Assembly: GCA_016763215.1 (NCBI GenBank)
Contig: JAESUF010000043.1
Span: 1 to 5,442 of the forward strand
DNA: 5,442 bases
Origin: Flavobacteriaceae bacterium
GTDB lineage: Bacteria; Bacteroidota; Bacteroidia; Flavobacteriales; Flavobacteriaceae
Direction of reading: 5' to 3'
In this document: positions 1-5,290 of the stretch, piece after piece
Position numbering within the stretch: the first letter of the stretch is position 1
Layout of the letters: each line of letters opens with the position of its first letter
Notes under the pieces: model-generated
Told to the model about the DNA's origin: nothing
Seen by the model: the letters and a program-made list of their open reading frames with translations, nothing else
Database searches by the model: none
Position numbers and translations under genes: made by a program

Positions 1-99
1 ATTATTCACGATACTATCGTAGATGAAGAACCCACAAGCAATAACTATGAAGAGTTTAAAGACAAGCCACAAGAATTGATTAGATTTGTATGGAACTGA
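1..99 (+). CDS. C-terminal end of an unidentified protein (partial)
   Basis: Frame 1 is open from the window edge and ends in TGA at 97-99, giving 32 residues. The peptide is hydrophilic and acidic (it contains VDEEPTSNNYEEF) and closes with the more hydrophobic LIRFVWN. That looks like a genuine protein tail rather than a chance frame. No family can be recognised from so short a piece. It lies on the same strand as ruvC but is separated from it by a 141-base gap holding a palindromic repeat, so co-transcription is uncertain. Confidence 0.6.
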   Translation: MIHDTIVDEEPTSNNYEEFKDKPQELIRFVWN

Positions 100-131
100 A
101 GTTGACATCTCAGTGCAAAGTAAGAAATAAT

Positions 132-226
132 CGTCATTACGCAGAGTAAAATGAAGAAGTAATCTTTTGTTAGGTAAAGATTGCTTGCCTTTGTCGGGAG
201 ACAGGTTTCATTTTATTTGCAATGAC
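132..226. repeat. REP-like imperfect palindromic intergenic repeat
   Basis: The element begins CGTCATTACG and ends GCAATGAC, so its ends are inverted copies (GTCATT at 133-138 against AATGAC at 221-226). Further inward, TAAAATGAA (147-155) pairs with TTCATTTTA (207-215), and AAGTAATC (157-164) pairs with GATTGCTT (179-186) through one G-U pair. A nested hairpin sits inside the right half (CCTTTGTC-GGGA-GACAGG, 188-205). The layout resembles a dispersed intergenic palindrome type with ends like CGTCATTGCGAGG and inner GAAGCAATC/GATTGCTTC, known from many Bacteroidota and other bacterial genomes. As RNA it would fold into a long hairpin that might protect or end the upstream transcript, but there is no clear U-tract after it. 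Confidence 0.7.
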
Positions 227-240
227 CAAATTACAATCAT

Positions 241-792
241 CTGAAAACAGAAAAAATTATTTTAGGAATAGACCCAGGAACGACCATTATGGGGTTTGGG
301 TTGATTAAGATTGTTGGTAAGAAAATGGAGTTTATTCAAATGAATGAATTGATGTTGAAGAAGTACGATGACCATTATTTAAAACTGAAACTTATTTTTG
401 AAAGAACGGTTGAGTTAATCGATACATACCATCCAGATGAAATTGCTATTGAAGCACCATTTTTTGGAAAAAATGTTCAATCGATGTTAAAGTTAGGTCG
501 AGCACAAGGGGTCGCCATGGCTGCAGGATTGTCTCGTGAAATTCCGATTACCGAATATTTACCGAAGAAAATTAAAATGGCCATTACAGGGAATGGAAAT
601 GCTAGTAAAGAGCAAGTAGCAAAAATGCTACAGAGTTTACTAGGGTTAAAAACACTGCCTAAAAATTTAGATGCTACCGATGGCTTAGCAGCTGCTGTTT
701 GCCATTTTTACAATATGGGGAAAATCTCATTAGGAAAAAATTATACAGGTTGGGATGCTTTTGTGAAACAGAACCCGAAGAAGGTCAATTAA
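241..792 (+). CDS. ruvC: RuvC, crossover junction endodeoxyribonuclease
   Basis: RuvC is the Holliday junction resolvase that acts with the RuvAB branch-migration motor in recombinational repair, cutting paired strands symmetrically as a dimer. The signature GIDPGT lies upstream of the first in-frame ATG (289), so an ATG start would remove the first catalytic Asp. The frame is open back to a TGA at 223-225, and the best start is CTG 241. This gives 183 residues, close to the usual length in Flavobacteriia. Counting from there, the acidic catalytic set is D11, E71 (in IAIEAPFF), D144 and D147 (in [10 protein letters not shown]), all present, with H155 following. ATT codons at 256 and 259 are alternative starts. 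No clear Shine-Dalgarno sequence is visible, which is normal for Bacteroidota. The gene is followed directly by a heptamer repeat array. Confidence 0.95.
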   Translation: MKTEKIILGIDPGTTIMGFGLIKIVGKKMEFIQMNELMLKKYDDHYLKLKLIFERTVELIDTYHPDEIAIEAPFFGKNVQSMLKLGRAQGVAMAAGLSREIPITEYLPKKIKMAITGNGNASKEQVAKMLQSLLGLKTLPKNLDATDGLAAAVCHFYNMGKISLGKNYTGWDAFVKQNPKKVN

Positions 793-881
793 CAGTTATC
801 AATTATCAATTAAAGAATTAACAGTTAACAATTATCAATTAAAGAATTAACAATTAACAATTAACAATTAACAATTATCAG
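787..881. repeat. Heptamer-based tandem repeat array (left of four-helix bundle gene)
   Basis: The array starts at the last codons of ruvC. Two 29-base units (787-815 and 816-844) differ at one position. They are followed by four perfect copies of AATTAAC (845-872) and one AATTATC (873-879). The 29-base units are themselves built from variants of the same 7-mer (AGTTATC, AATTATC, AGTTAAC). Inverted relatives occur on the other side of the next gene: GTTATCAATTATCA at 795-808 is the exact reverse complement of 1328-1341, and ACAATTATCAG at 871-881 is that of 1298-1308. Confidence 0.85.
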
Positions 882-921
882 GGAACTATTAATACGAACT
901 AATTTTAAAAATTTCAATGCT

Positions 922-1281
922 ATGAAATTAAAGAATAATCCATTACAGAATAAATCATATGATTTTGCGCTATTAATTGTTAAGTTAAGTAGAAATCTAA
1001 TGAGTAAAAACAAAGTATACATACTATCAAAGCAATTAATGAGAAGTGGAACATCGGTTGGTGCAAACATTGTAGAAGCAAATGGTGCAATTTCTAAGGC
1101 AGATTTCTCTGCAAAAATGTCAATTGCTTATAAAGAATGTTTAGAGTCAAAGTATTGGTTGCATATCTTAAAAGATAGTGGAGATATACTTGAAGAAGAA
1201 TTTCAAAACCTATATAATAGAGCAGATGAAATTGGTAAGATTTTGTTTTCAATTTTGAAAACTACACGGATTAATAAGTAA
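922..1281 (+). CDS. Four-helix bundle protein, S23/23S rRNA intervening-sequence (IVP) family
   Basis: This is a 119-residue protein with the hallmarks of the family: an N-terminal helix (SYDFALLIVKLSRNL), the core LSKQLMRSGTSVGANIVEA (about residues 36-54), then ADFSAKMSIAYKECLESKYWL, and a C-terminal amphipathic helix ending ILFSILKTT. The length is typical, and both ends match the family, so it is complete. The family was first found encoded in insertions within 23S rRNA genes. It is also widespread as stand-alone genes in Bacteroidota, and it is related in fold to the Avd accessory protein of diversity-generating retroelements. Its molecular role is not established. No rRNA, reverse transcriptase or template repeat is present here. 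ATG 922 is chosen because ATG 917 runs into a stop after two codons. The gene is bordered by opposed repeat arrays. Confidence 0.93.
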   Translation: MKLKNNPLQNKSYDFALLIVKLSRNLMSKNKVYILSKQLMRSGTSVGANIVEANGAISKADFSAKMSIAYKECLESKYWLHILKDSGDILEEEFQNLYNRADEIGKILFSILKTTRINK

Positions 1282-1283
1282 TC

Positions 1284-1357
1284 TTGATAACTGAACACTG
1301 ATAATTGTTTAATTGATAACTGAACACTGATAATTGATAACAGAACACTGATAATTG
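1284..1357. repeat. Tandem repeat array (right of four-helix bundle gene), inverted relative to the left array
   Basis: Three copies of a 24-base unit containing AACTGAACACTGATAATTG occur at 1284-1307, 1313-1336 and 1334-1357. The third has A for T (AACAGAACAC), and the second and third overlap by three bases, giving a 21-base period. The unit is again made of 7-base words (TGATAAC, TGAACAC, TGATAAT). Read on the opposite strand, these words become GTTATCA, GTGTTCA and ATTATCA, matching the left array. The array fills nearly all the space between the four-helix bundle gene and hemW, ending four bases before the hemW ATG. Confidence 0.85.
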
Positions 1358-1361
1358 AATA

Positions 1362-2489
1362 ATGGCCGGTATCTACATTCATATTCCTTTTTGCAAGCAA
1401 GCATGTAATTATTGCGATTTCCATTTTTCTACCTCTTTAAAGAAGAAAGATGAGCTTGTTAATTGTTTGATTCATGAGATAGAACTTCGGAAAGACGAAT
1501 TGAACAATGAAGTTATAGAAACCATTTATTTTGGAGGAGGAACACCTAGTATGCTTTCGCAATCTGAAATCGATGCAATTATTGCTGCTGTTTATGATAG
1601 CCATACAGTGAGTTCAGACCCAGAAATTACATTAGAAGCGAATCCGGATGATTTAAATGAAGCGATTATTCAAGAACTTGCTCAAAGTAAAGTGAACCGT
1701 TTGAGTATTGGGATTCAGTCTTTTTTTGAAAATGATTTAAAACTAATGAATCGTGCACACAATGCTAAAGAAGCAAAGAGTTGCCTGTCTATAGCGGTTC
1801 GTCATTTTGAGAATATTTCATTGGATCTAATCTATGGAATTCCAGGACTGACTAACGAACAATGGAAAGAGAACATAGCAACAGCATTGTCTTTTGGTGT
1901 TCCACATATTTCGAGTTATGCTTTAACAGTAGAGCCTAGAACCGCGTTAGAATCGCTAATAAAAAAAGGAGTGATTGCTCCAGTAAATGATGAGCAAGCG
2001 CAAGAGCAGTTTACGATATTACTTGAAGAATTAGAAGCGCATGATTTTACCCATTATGAATTGTCAAACTTTGGAAAGGAAGGGTTTTTTAGTCAAAACA
2101 ATTCAGCTTATTGGAAAGGGAAGTCTTATTTAGGAATCGGACCTTCAGCACATTCTTTTGATGGAAAACAACGAAGCTGGAATGTTCGAAACAATTCGAA
2201 ATATATTGATGCAATTCAGCAAAATGAATTGCCTATTGAAAGAGAAATATTGTCAGTAACAGATCAGTATAATGAGTATGTTATGACTGGACTAAGAACC
2301 CTATGGGGAGTTTCTCTGGATAAAGTGAAGCAAGAGTATGGAAAAACCTATTTCGATTATTTAGCAAAACAATCTGAGAAATATATTGAGCAACAATTGT
2401 TGTATATTGACAAAGGGAAATTGAAAACAACACAAAAAGGAAAATTTTTATCGGATGGAATTGCCTCTGATTTATTTATGCTGAATTAA
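1362..2489 (+). CDS. hemW: HemW, radical SAM heme chaperone (coproporphyrinogen III oxidase-like)
   Basis: The N-terminus IYIHIPFCKQACNYCDF carries the radical SAM CxxxCxxC motif (C11, C15, C18) that binds the 4Fe-4S cluster. Further motifs are GGGTPS (58-63) for SAM binding, EANP (92-95), SIGIQSF (115-121), DLIYGIPG (155-162), HYELSNF (231-237) and YLGIGPSAHSF (256-266). The C-terminal part beginning NEYVMTGLRTLWG is the HemW C-terminal domain. At 375 residues the length is normal. Proteins of this type were long labelled HemN-like coproporphyrinogen oxidases; the short N-terminus before the cysteine motif fits HemW, which binds heme and delivers it to target proteins, rather than HemN. ATG 1362 gives the conserved MAGIYIHIPFC start. 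The region just upstream is entirely repeat array, so its leader appears to have been replaced or shaped by the array. Confidence 0.95.
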   Translation: MAGIYIHIPFCKQACNYCDFHFSTSLKKKDELVNCLIHEIELRKDELNNEVIETIYFGGGTPSMLSQSEIDAIIAAVYDSHTVSSDPEITLEANPDDLNEAIIQELAQSKVNRLSIGIQSFFENDLKLMNRAHNAKEAKSCLSIAVRHFENISLDLIYGIPGLTNEQWKENIATALSFGVPHISSYALTVEPRTALESLIKKGVIAPVNDEQAQEQFTILLEELEAHDFTHYELSNFGKEGFFSQNNSAYWKGKSYLGIGPSAHSFDGKQRSWNVRNNSKYIDAIQQNELPIEREILSVTDQYNEYVMTGLRTLWGVSLDKVKQEYGKTYFDYLAKQSEKYIEQQLLYIDKGKLKTTQKGKFLSDGIASDLFMLN

Positions 2490-2498
2490 TTTCAGCAT
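2478..2498. other. 8-bp perfect inverted repeat spanning the hemW stop codon
   Basis: ATGCTGAA (2478-2485) and TTCAGCAT (2491-2498) are exact reverse complements separated by the 5-base loop TTAAT. The left arm and loop contain the last hemW codons and its TAA. An A-rich run rather than a T-run follows, so this is not a classical Rho-independent terminator on the + strand. It could still stabilise the 3' end of the hemW message. Confidence 0.55.
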
Positions 2499-2558
2499 CT
2501 GTTAAAAAAGAATGGAAATGGAATTTAGTTAAAGAATATAATCCTGAATTAAAAGATT

Positions 2559-2566
2559 TATATTTG
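2559..2566 (+). promoter_or_regulatory. Candidate Bacteroidota -7 promoter element upstream of the cyclase gene
   Basis: TATATTTG matches the Bacteroidota sigma-factor -7 consensus TAnnTTTG exactly and lies 42 bases before the cyclase ATG. That would give a leader of about 35-40 bases. No good TTG at the expected -33 distance is visible, so the call is tentative. It overlaps the possible gene remnant. Confidence 0.35.
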
Positions 2567-2608
2567 AGATTATAAAATTTAAAAGCTATTGAAACAAGTT
2601 CAAAATAA

Positions 2609-3367
2609 ATGATCACAGAAATAAAATACAACTCTAAAAAATACACAATCGATTTATCCAAGCCTAGAGATATTTCGATAGCTATTGATGCAACGAAAGA
2701 AAACGTAAATGCTTGGTATATTGGTCCGCCCAAAATATACCCTGTTGCTTCAGACGATTGGGTAGGTCTTGTAGCAGAAGGAGCCGATGTTAATTTTAAT
2801 ATGATTGAATTCAATCCACATTCTCATGGAACACATACCGAGACTGTAGGTCATATTACTGAAGAAATACATTCAATCAATAAGCATTTAAATCAGTTTT
2901 TCTTTTTAGCGGAAGTAGTCACAATCCCGCCAGAGAAAATTGATGGTGATTTCGTGATTACGAAACGACTGTTGCAATTTACTTTGGGAAATAAGAAGAG
3001 AGATGCCATTGTGATCCGAACATTACCCAATTTAGAAGATAAAAAAACGACGCAATATTCGAATACCAATCCGATTTATATGCTAGAGGAAGCGGCTATT
3101 TATTTGCGTGAAAAAGGCATCAAACATCTATTGATAGATCTTCCTTCAGTTGATAGAGAAAAGGATGAAGGAGAATTAAGATCGCATAATGCTTTTTGGA
3201 ATACAGCAGGAAAACTTAGAATGGATGCTACAATTACCGAATTCATTTTTGTGCCGAATTCGATTGAGGATGGAACCTATTTCTTAAACTTAATGGTAGC
3301 ACCATTTGAAAATGATGCAAGTCCGAGTAAACCAATGCTCTATGAGGTTTTGAATTTGAACGCCTAA
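2609..3367 (+). CDS. Cyclase family protein (kynurenine formamidase/isatin hydrolase-like, metal-dependent)
   Basis: This 252-residue protein belongs to the cyclase (PF04199) superfamily of metal-dependent hydrolases, which includes bacterial kynurenine formamidase KynB and isatin hydrolase. The metal-binding segment is at residues 69-82 (NPHSHGTHTETVGH), where the usual HxGTHxDxPxH has become H71-S-H-G-T-H76-T-E78-T-V-G-H82. The C-terminal half has DLPSVDREKDEGEL (178-191), SHNAFW (192-197) and TITEFIFVPN (208-217); H193 and E211 are candidates for the remaining catalytic or metal positions. There is no signal peptide, so it is probably cytoplasmic. No kynurenine or tryptophan catabolism genes are nearby, and the substrate cannot be inferred. 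The variant motif suggests a subfamily distinct from classical KynB. Its TAA stop overlaps the stop of the converging DUF1801 gene. Confidence 0.88.
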   Translation: MITEIKYNSKKYTIDLSKPRDISIAIDATKENVNAWYIGPPKIYPVASDDWVGLVAEGADVNFNMIEFNPHSHGTHTETVGHITEEIHSINKHLNQFFFLAEVVTIPPEKIDGDFVITKRLLQFTLGNKKRDAIVIRTLPNLEDKKTTQYSNTNPIYMLEEAAIYLREKGIKHLLIDLPSVDREKDEGELRSHNAFWNTAGKLRMDATITEFIFVPNSIEDGTYFLNLMVAPFENDASPSKPMLYEVLNLNA

Positions 3368-3720
3368 ACAACTCCGTTTTTGTATACATCTAAAGCCTGA
3401 TTCATAATCAAATTAATGGTTGAAATAGGGAGGTCTTTATTTGGGTCTATTCTGAAAATTTTCATTCGAGAACGATCTCCAGTTTCTAGTTTTGGATGAT
3501 TAAGATGTTTGCCTTCTACCATCAGAAAATAAGGTTCATTACTTTTTTTATCGACCCATAAGTAGCAAAAAGCTTTCTTTTCATAACAAAAACAAGGCAT
3601 TCCATATTTCCGAGTTTCAGTAATAGAATCACCACAATTAAGAAGGATATCACGCATAGCCATCAAACAACTTTTGTTAGGTTCTGATTTATTTAAATAG
3701 AAATTGTCTTTGTCATCCAT
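3364..3720 (-). CDS. DUF1801 domain protein (YdhG-like)
   Basis: This small 118-residue soluble protein has the features of the DUF1801/YdhG family. An N-terminal helical part (MAMRDILLNCGDSI) leads into ETRKYGMPCFCYEKKAFCYLWVDKK (residues 35-59), the most characteristic segment, where a conserved Gly-Met-Pro turn is followed by a strand pair. After it come FLMVEGKHLNHP and a C-terminal helix (TINLIMNQALDVYKNG). The family is a common cytoplasmic fold with no firmly established biochemical role, sometimes described as iron-chaperone-like. The start ATG overlaps the stop of the upstream hydrolase gene by one base (TAATG), so the two are probably co-transcribed and translationally coupled. The TAG stop shares the tetranucleotide CTAA with the stop of the converging cyclase gene. 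There are four cysteines, two of them in the PCFC pair at 43 and 45. Confidence 0.82.
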   Translation of the reverse strand: MDDKDNFYLNKSEPNKSCLMAMRDILLNCGDSITETRKYGMPCFCYEKKAFCYLWVDKKSNEPYFLMVEGKHLNHPKLETGDRSRMKIFRIDPNKDLPISTINLIMNQALDVYKNGVV

Positions 3721-4448
3721 TATTTTTTCAAGATAAAACTCGTTGCAATTTTCTTACTGAATAGTAGTTCGCTTGTAGCGATAGAAATGGGGTTTTTATC
3801 GTTCTCTCCATCGCTTTTTGGAACTTCCTTCGATAAGACAGCTACAAATACAGAAGCCGTTAAATAAGCACCTAATTTGGAGGGGTGACTTCCATCAGAA
3901 TGGTACAATTGAATGCTTGGACGTGACTTTTGAGCCAAGGCCCATGCTTCTCCTACGGGAACCAAAACAGCATTATTTGTATTTGCAATTTCAGTATATA
4001 CTTTGGTAATCTCTGCTTGTCGTTTAGGTGTGCTTTTTCTAGCCCATGTCAAATAGAAATAGGGTGTAACATTGTGTTTTTTAATAAAATCAGAGAATAA
4101 TTTAGCGTACTTTCTAAGACTATCAGGTGCATTTAAGGCCATCATACTATGGTCTTGTAGTACAACAATATCAAACGTTCCTTTTTGGATGATCTCTTTT
4201 GTTTTTAAGCCTCTTACTCCTCGCCAATGCTGACTCAGTTTAGCTCCGCCAACAGTACTTTTTCTAGTGATTAATTTTGTTTTGGTATTGCCGGAGATTT
4301 GAGAAACCATTTGAGGCATACTTTCAAAATAAGTATAGCTATTACCTACAAATAAAATTTTAAGCGTATCTTTTTTTATTTGAGCTATGGAATTGACACT
4401 AATAAAAAAGCAACTAATTAAAAGAAAATATGTTCCTTTATTCCTCAT
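3720..4448 (-). CDS. Exported SGNH/GDSL-type hydrolase (DUF4886-like)
   Basis: The first 23 residues form a signal peptide: positive MRNK, hydrophobic TYFLLISCFFISV, then NSIA before Q23, a cleavage style common in Bacteroidota. There is no lipobox cysteine, so a periplasmic or secreted protein is likely. The mature part shows the SGNH blocks in order: FVGNSYT with nucleophile S37 (block I), the TVGGAK glycine (block II, about 66-69), VVLQDHS with Q98 in the position where block III normally has Asn, and DGSHPS with D185 and H188 (block V). Such enzymes are serine esterases or lipases, often acting on acetyl groups of glycans; the substrate here is unknown. At 242 residues it is complete. It heads a probable two-gene operon with the DUF1801 gene and is divergent from the MmcQ pair. 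Confidence 0.85.
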   Translation of the reverse strand: MRNKGTYFLLISCFFISVNSIAQIKKDTLKILFVGNSYTYFESMPQMVSQISGNTKTKLITRKSTVGGAKLSQHWRGVRGLKTKEIIQKGTFDIVVLQDHSMMALNAPDSLRKYAKLFSDFIKKHNVTPYFYLTWARKSTPKRQAEITKVYTEIANTNNAVLVPVGEAWALAQKSRPSIQLYHSDGSHPSKLGAYLTASVFVAVLSKEVPKSDGENDKNPISIATSELLFSKKIATSFILKK

Positions 4449-4513
4449 GATTTAAAATTTTTTAATCGGTAAAAGTTAAAACTAATTATCTTTATACTAA
4501 AATATTCATAAAA
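4449..4513. promoter_or_regulatory. Divergent promoter region between the SGNH hydrolase and MmcQ genes
   Basis: This 65-base, extremely AT-rich gap must hold the promoters of both flanking transcripts. On the + strand, TATCTTTA (4487-4494) matches seven of eight positions of a TAnnTTTG-like element (last base A instead of G), about 20 bases before the MmcQ start. On the minus strand, TAGTTTTA (complement of 4477-4484) is an equivalent 7/8 match about 30 bases before the hydrolase start. Neither has a convincing -33 TTG, and in sequence this AT-rich such matches arise easily. No operator-like palindrome stands out. Confidence 0.35.
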
Positions 4514-4882
4514 ATGAACATAGAACAACTTCGTGAGTATTGTATTTCTAAAAAAGGAGTCACAGAAGAGTTTCCTTTCGATTTTGATACGCTGGTATTT
4601 AAGGTCATGGGAAAAATGTTTGCGTTGGCACCTTTGAGTCGTTGGGAACAAGGAATTGAAACCATCAATTTGAAATGCGACCCTGAATGGGCTATAGAAC
4701 TACGTGATACATACGATAGTATCGATGCCGGTTTTCATATGAGTAAAAAACATTGGAATACGGTGACCGCCAATCAAGATACTTCAGACAAATTCTTATT
4801 TGAGTTAATTGACCATTCTTATGAATTAGTCATAAAAGGGCTGACGAAGAAACTAAGAATAGAGCTTCAGAATTTTTCATAA
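4514..4882 (+). CDS. MmcQ/YjbR family protein, copy 1
   Basis: This 122-residue protein has the MmcQ/YjbR pattern: LREYCISKKGVTEEFPFD at the N-terminus, then TLVFKVMGKMFALAPL, KCDPEWAIELRD, the signature GFHMSKKHWNTV (73-84), and the C-terminal helix LFELIDHSYELVIKGLTKKLR. The family adopts a CyaY-like alpha/beta fold described as a 'double wing' and is often annotated as DNA-binding, but its cellular function is poorly established. Length and all blocks are standard, so this copy looks like the ancestral form of the pair. It is followed after only 15 bases by a second copy on the same strand, so both are almost certainly one transcript. Its start is supported by the near-identical start of the second copy. 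Confidence 0.9.
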   Translation: MNIEQLREYCISKKGVTEEFPFDFDTLVFKVMGKMFALAPLSRWEQGIETINLKCDPEWAIELRDTYDSIDAGFHMSKKHWNTVTANQDTSDKFLFELIDHSYELVIKGLTKKLRIELQNFS

Positions 4883-4897
4883 AAATCGATTATTAAT

Positions 4898-5290
4898 ATG
4901 AACGTAGAACTACTTCGTGAATACTGTATTTCAAAAAAAGGAACGACAGAAGAATTTCCTTTTGATAACGACACTTTAGTTTTTAAAGTGATGGGAAAGA
5001 TGTTTATCATGGTTCCTTTAGATCGGTGGGAAAATGGGCACGAGCTTTATGTAATAAAACTAGACCCAGAAAAGGCATTAGAACTCAGAGATTCTTACGA
5101 AGGAATTTTGGGTGGATTTCAGCAAGGACGAAAACCAGATGCCAGATATGTCAATACCAAACACTGGAATACGATAGAAAACAATAAGGATATTTCTAAT
5201 GAATTTCAATTAGAACTAATCAATCATTCTTATGATTTGGTTGTGAAAGGGCTAACAAAAAAAGTAAAAGAAGAACTGAAGAACCTTTAG
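4898..5290 (+). CDS. MmcQ/YjbR family protein, copy 2 (diverged tandem paralogue)
   Basis: This 130-residue tandem paralogue of the preceding gene matches it at 32 of the first 36 residues (shared LREYCISKKG, TEEFPFD, DTLVFKVMGKMF). Similarity falls afterwards, but CDPEWAIELRD becomes LDPEKALELRD and the C-terminal helix (ELINHSYDLVVKGLTKKVKEEL) is retained. The main difference is about nine extra residues just before the KHWNT motif (GFQQGRKPDARYVNTKHWNT against GFHMSKKHWNT), adding basic and polar residues to a conserved loop. The frame is intact and substitutions look conservative, so it is probably functional and specialised rather than decaying. The stop TAG overlaps the stop of the converging AraC-type gene by four bases. 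Confidence 0.88.
   Translation: MNVELLREYCISKKGTTEEFPFDNDTLVFKVMGKMFIMVPLDRWENGHELYVIKLDPEKALELRDSYEGILGGFQQGRKPDARYVNTKHWNTIENNKDISNEFQLELINHSYDLVVKGLTKKVKEELKNL

Larger units (their letters stand above)
2471..2575 (+). pseudogene. Possible remnant of a coding region after hemW
   Basis: A frame different from hemW is open from just after TGA 2468-2470 to TAA 2573-2575. It has no ATG start. From 2501 on, the translation VKKEWKWNLVKEYNPELKD followed by LYLRL has the composition of a real protein C-terminus (two Trp, charged helix-like pattern), unlike typical AT-rich intergenic translation. It may be the tail of a decayed gene, or chance. I cannot assign a family. Confidence 0.25.

Noticed and set aside
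222..300. ATG at 222 as the ruvC start
   Set aside because: It is in a different frame from the GIDPGT coding frame and leads to an unrelated short peptide.
787..881. CRISPR-like repeat array
   Set aside because: Units are 7- or 29-base contiguous tandem copies with no unique spacers, and no cas genes are present.
861..1070. Minus-strand reading frame opposite the four-helix bundle gene
   Set aside because: Antisense shadow running into the repeat array; composition is not protein-like and the + strand gene is clearly real.
922..1281. Diversity-generating retroelement Avd gene
   Set aside because: The protein is of the related four-helix fold, but there is no reverse transcriptase, template repeat or variable target gene in the window, and the sequence fits the stand-alone IVP family.
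1203..1424. Minus-strand reading frame across the right repeat array
   Set aside because: Its regular ISVLLSIISVQLSI-type peptide is just the tandem repeat translated; both ends are antisense to real genes.
2478..2510. Rho-independent terminator after hemW
   Set aside because: The stem is present but followed by an A-run, not a T-run, and it is not GC-rich.
2476..2814. Minus-strand reading frame opposite the start of the cyclase gene
   Set aside because: Antisense shadow of a well-supported family member; no recognisable domain.
3818..4009. + strand reading frame inside the SGNH hydrolase gene
   Set aside because: Antisense to the conserved DGSHPS region of the hydrolase; no independent support.
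4445..4651. Minus-strand reading frame over the start of MmcQ copy 1
   Set aside because: Antisense shadow that crosses the divergent promoter region; no family resemblance.
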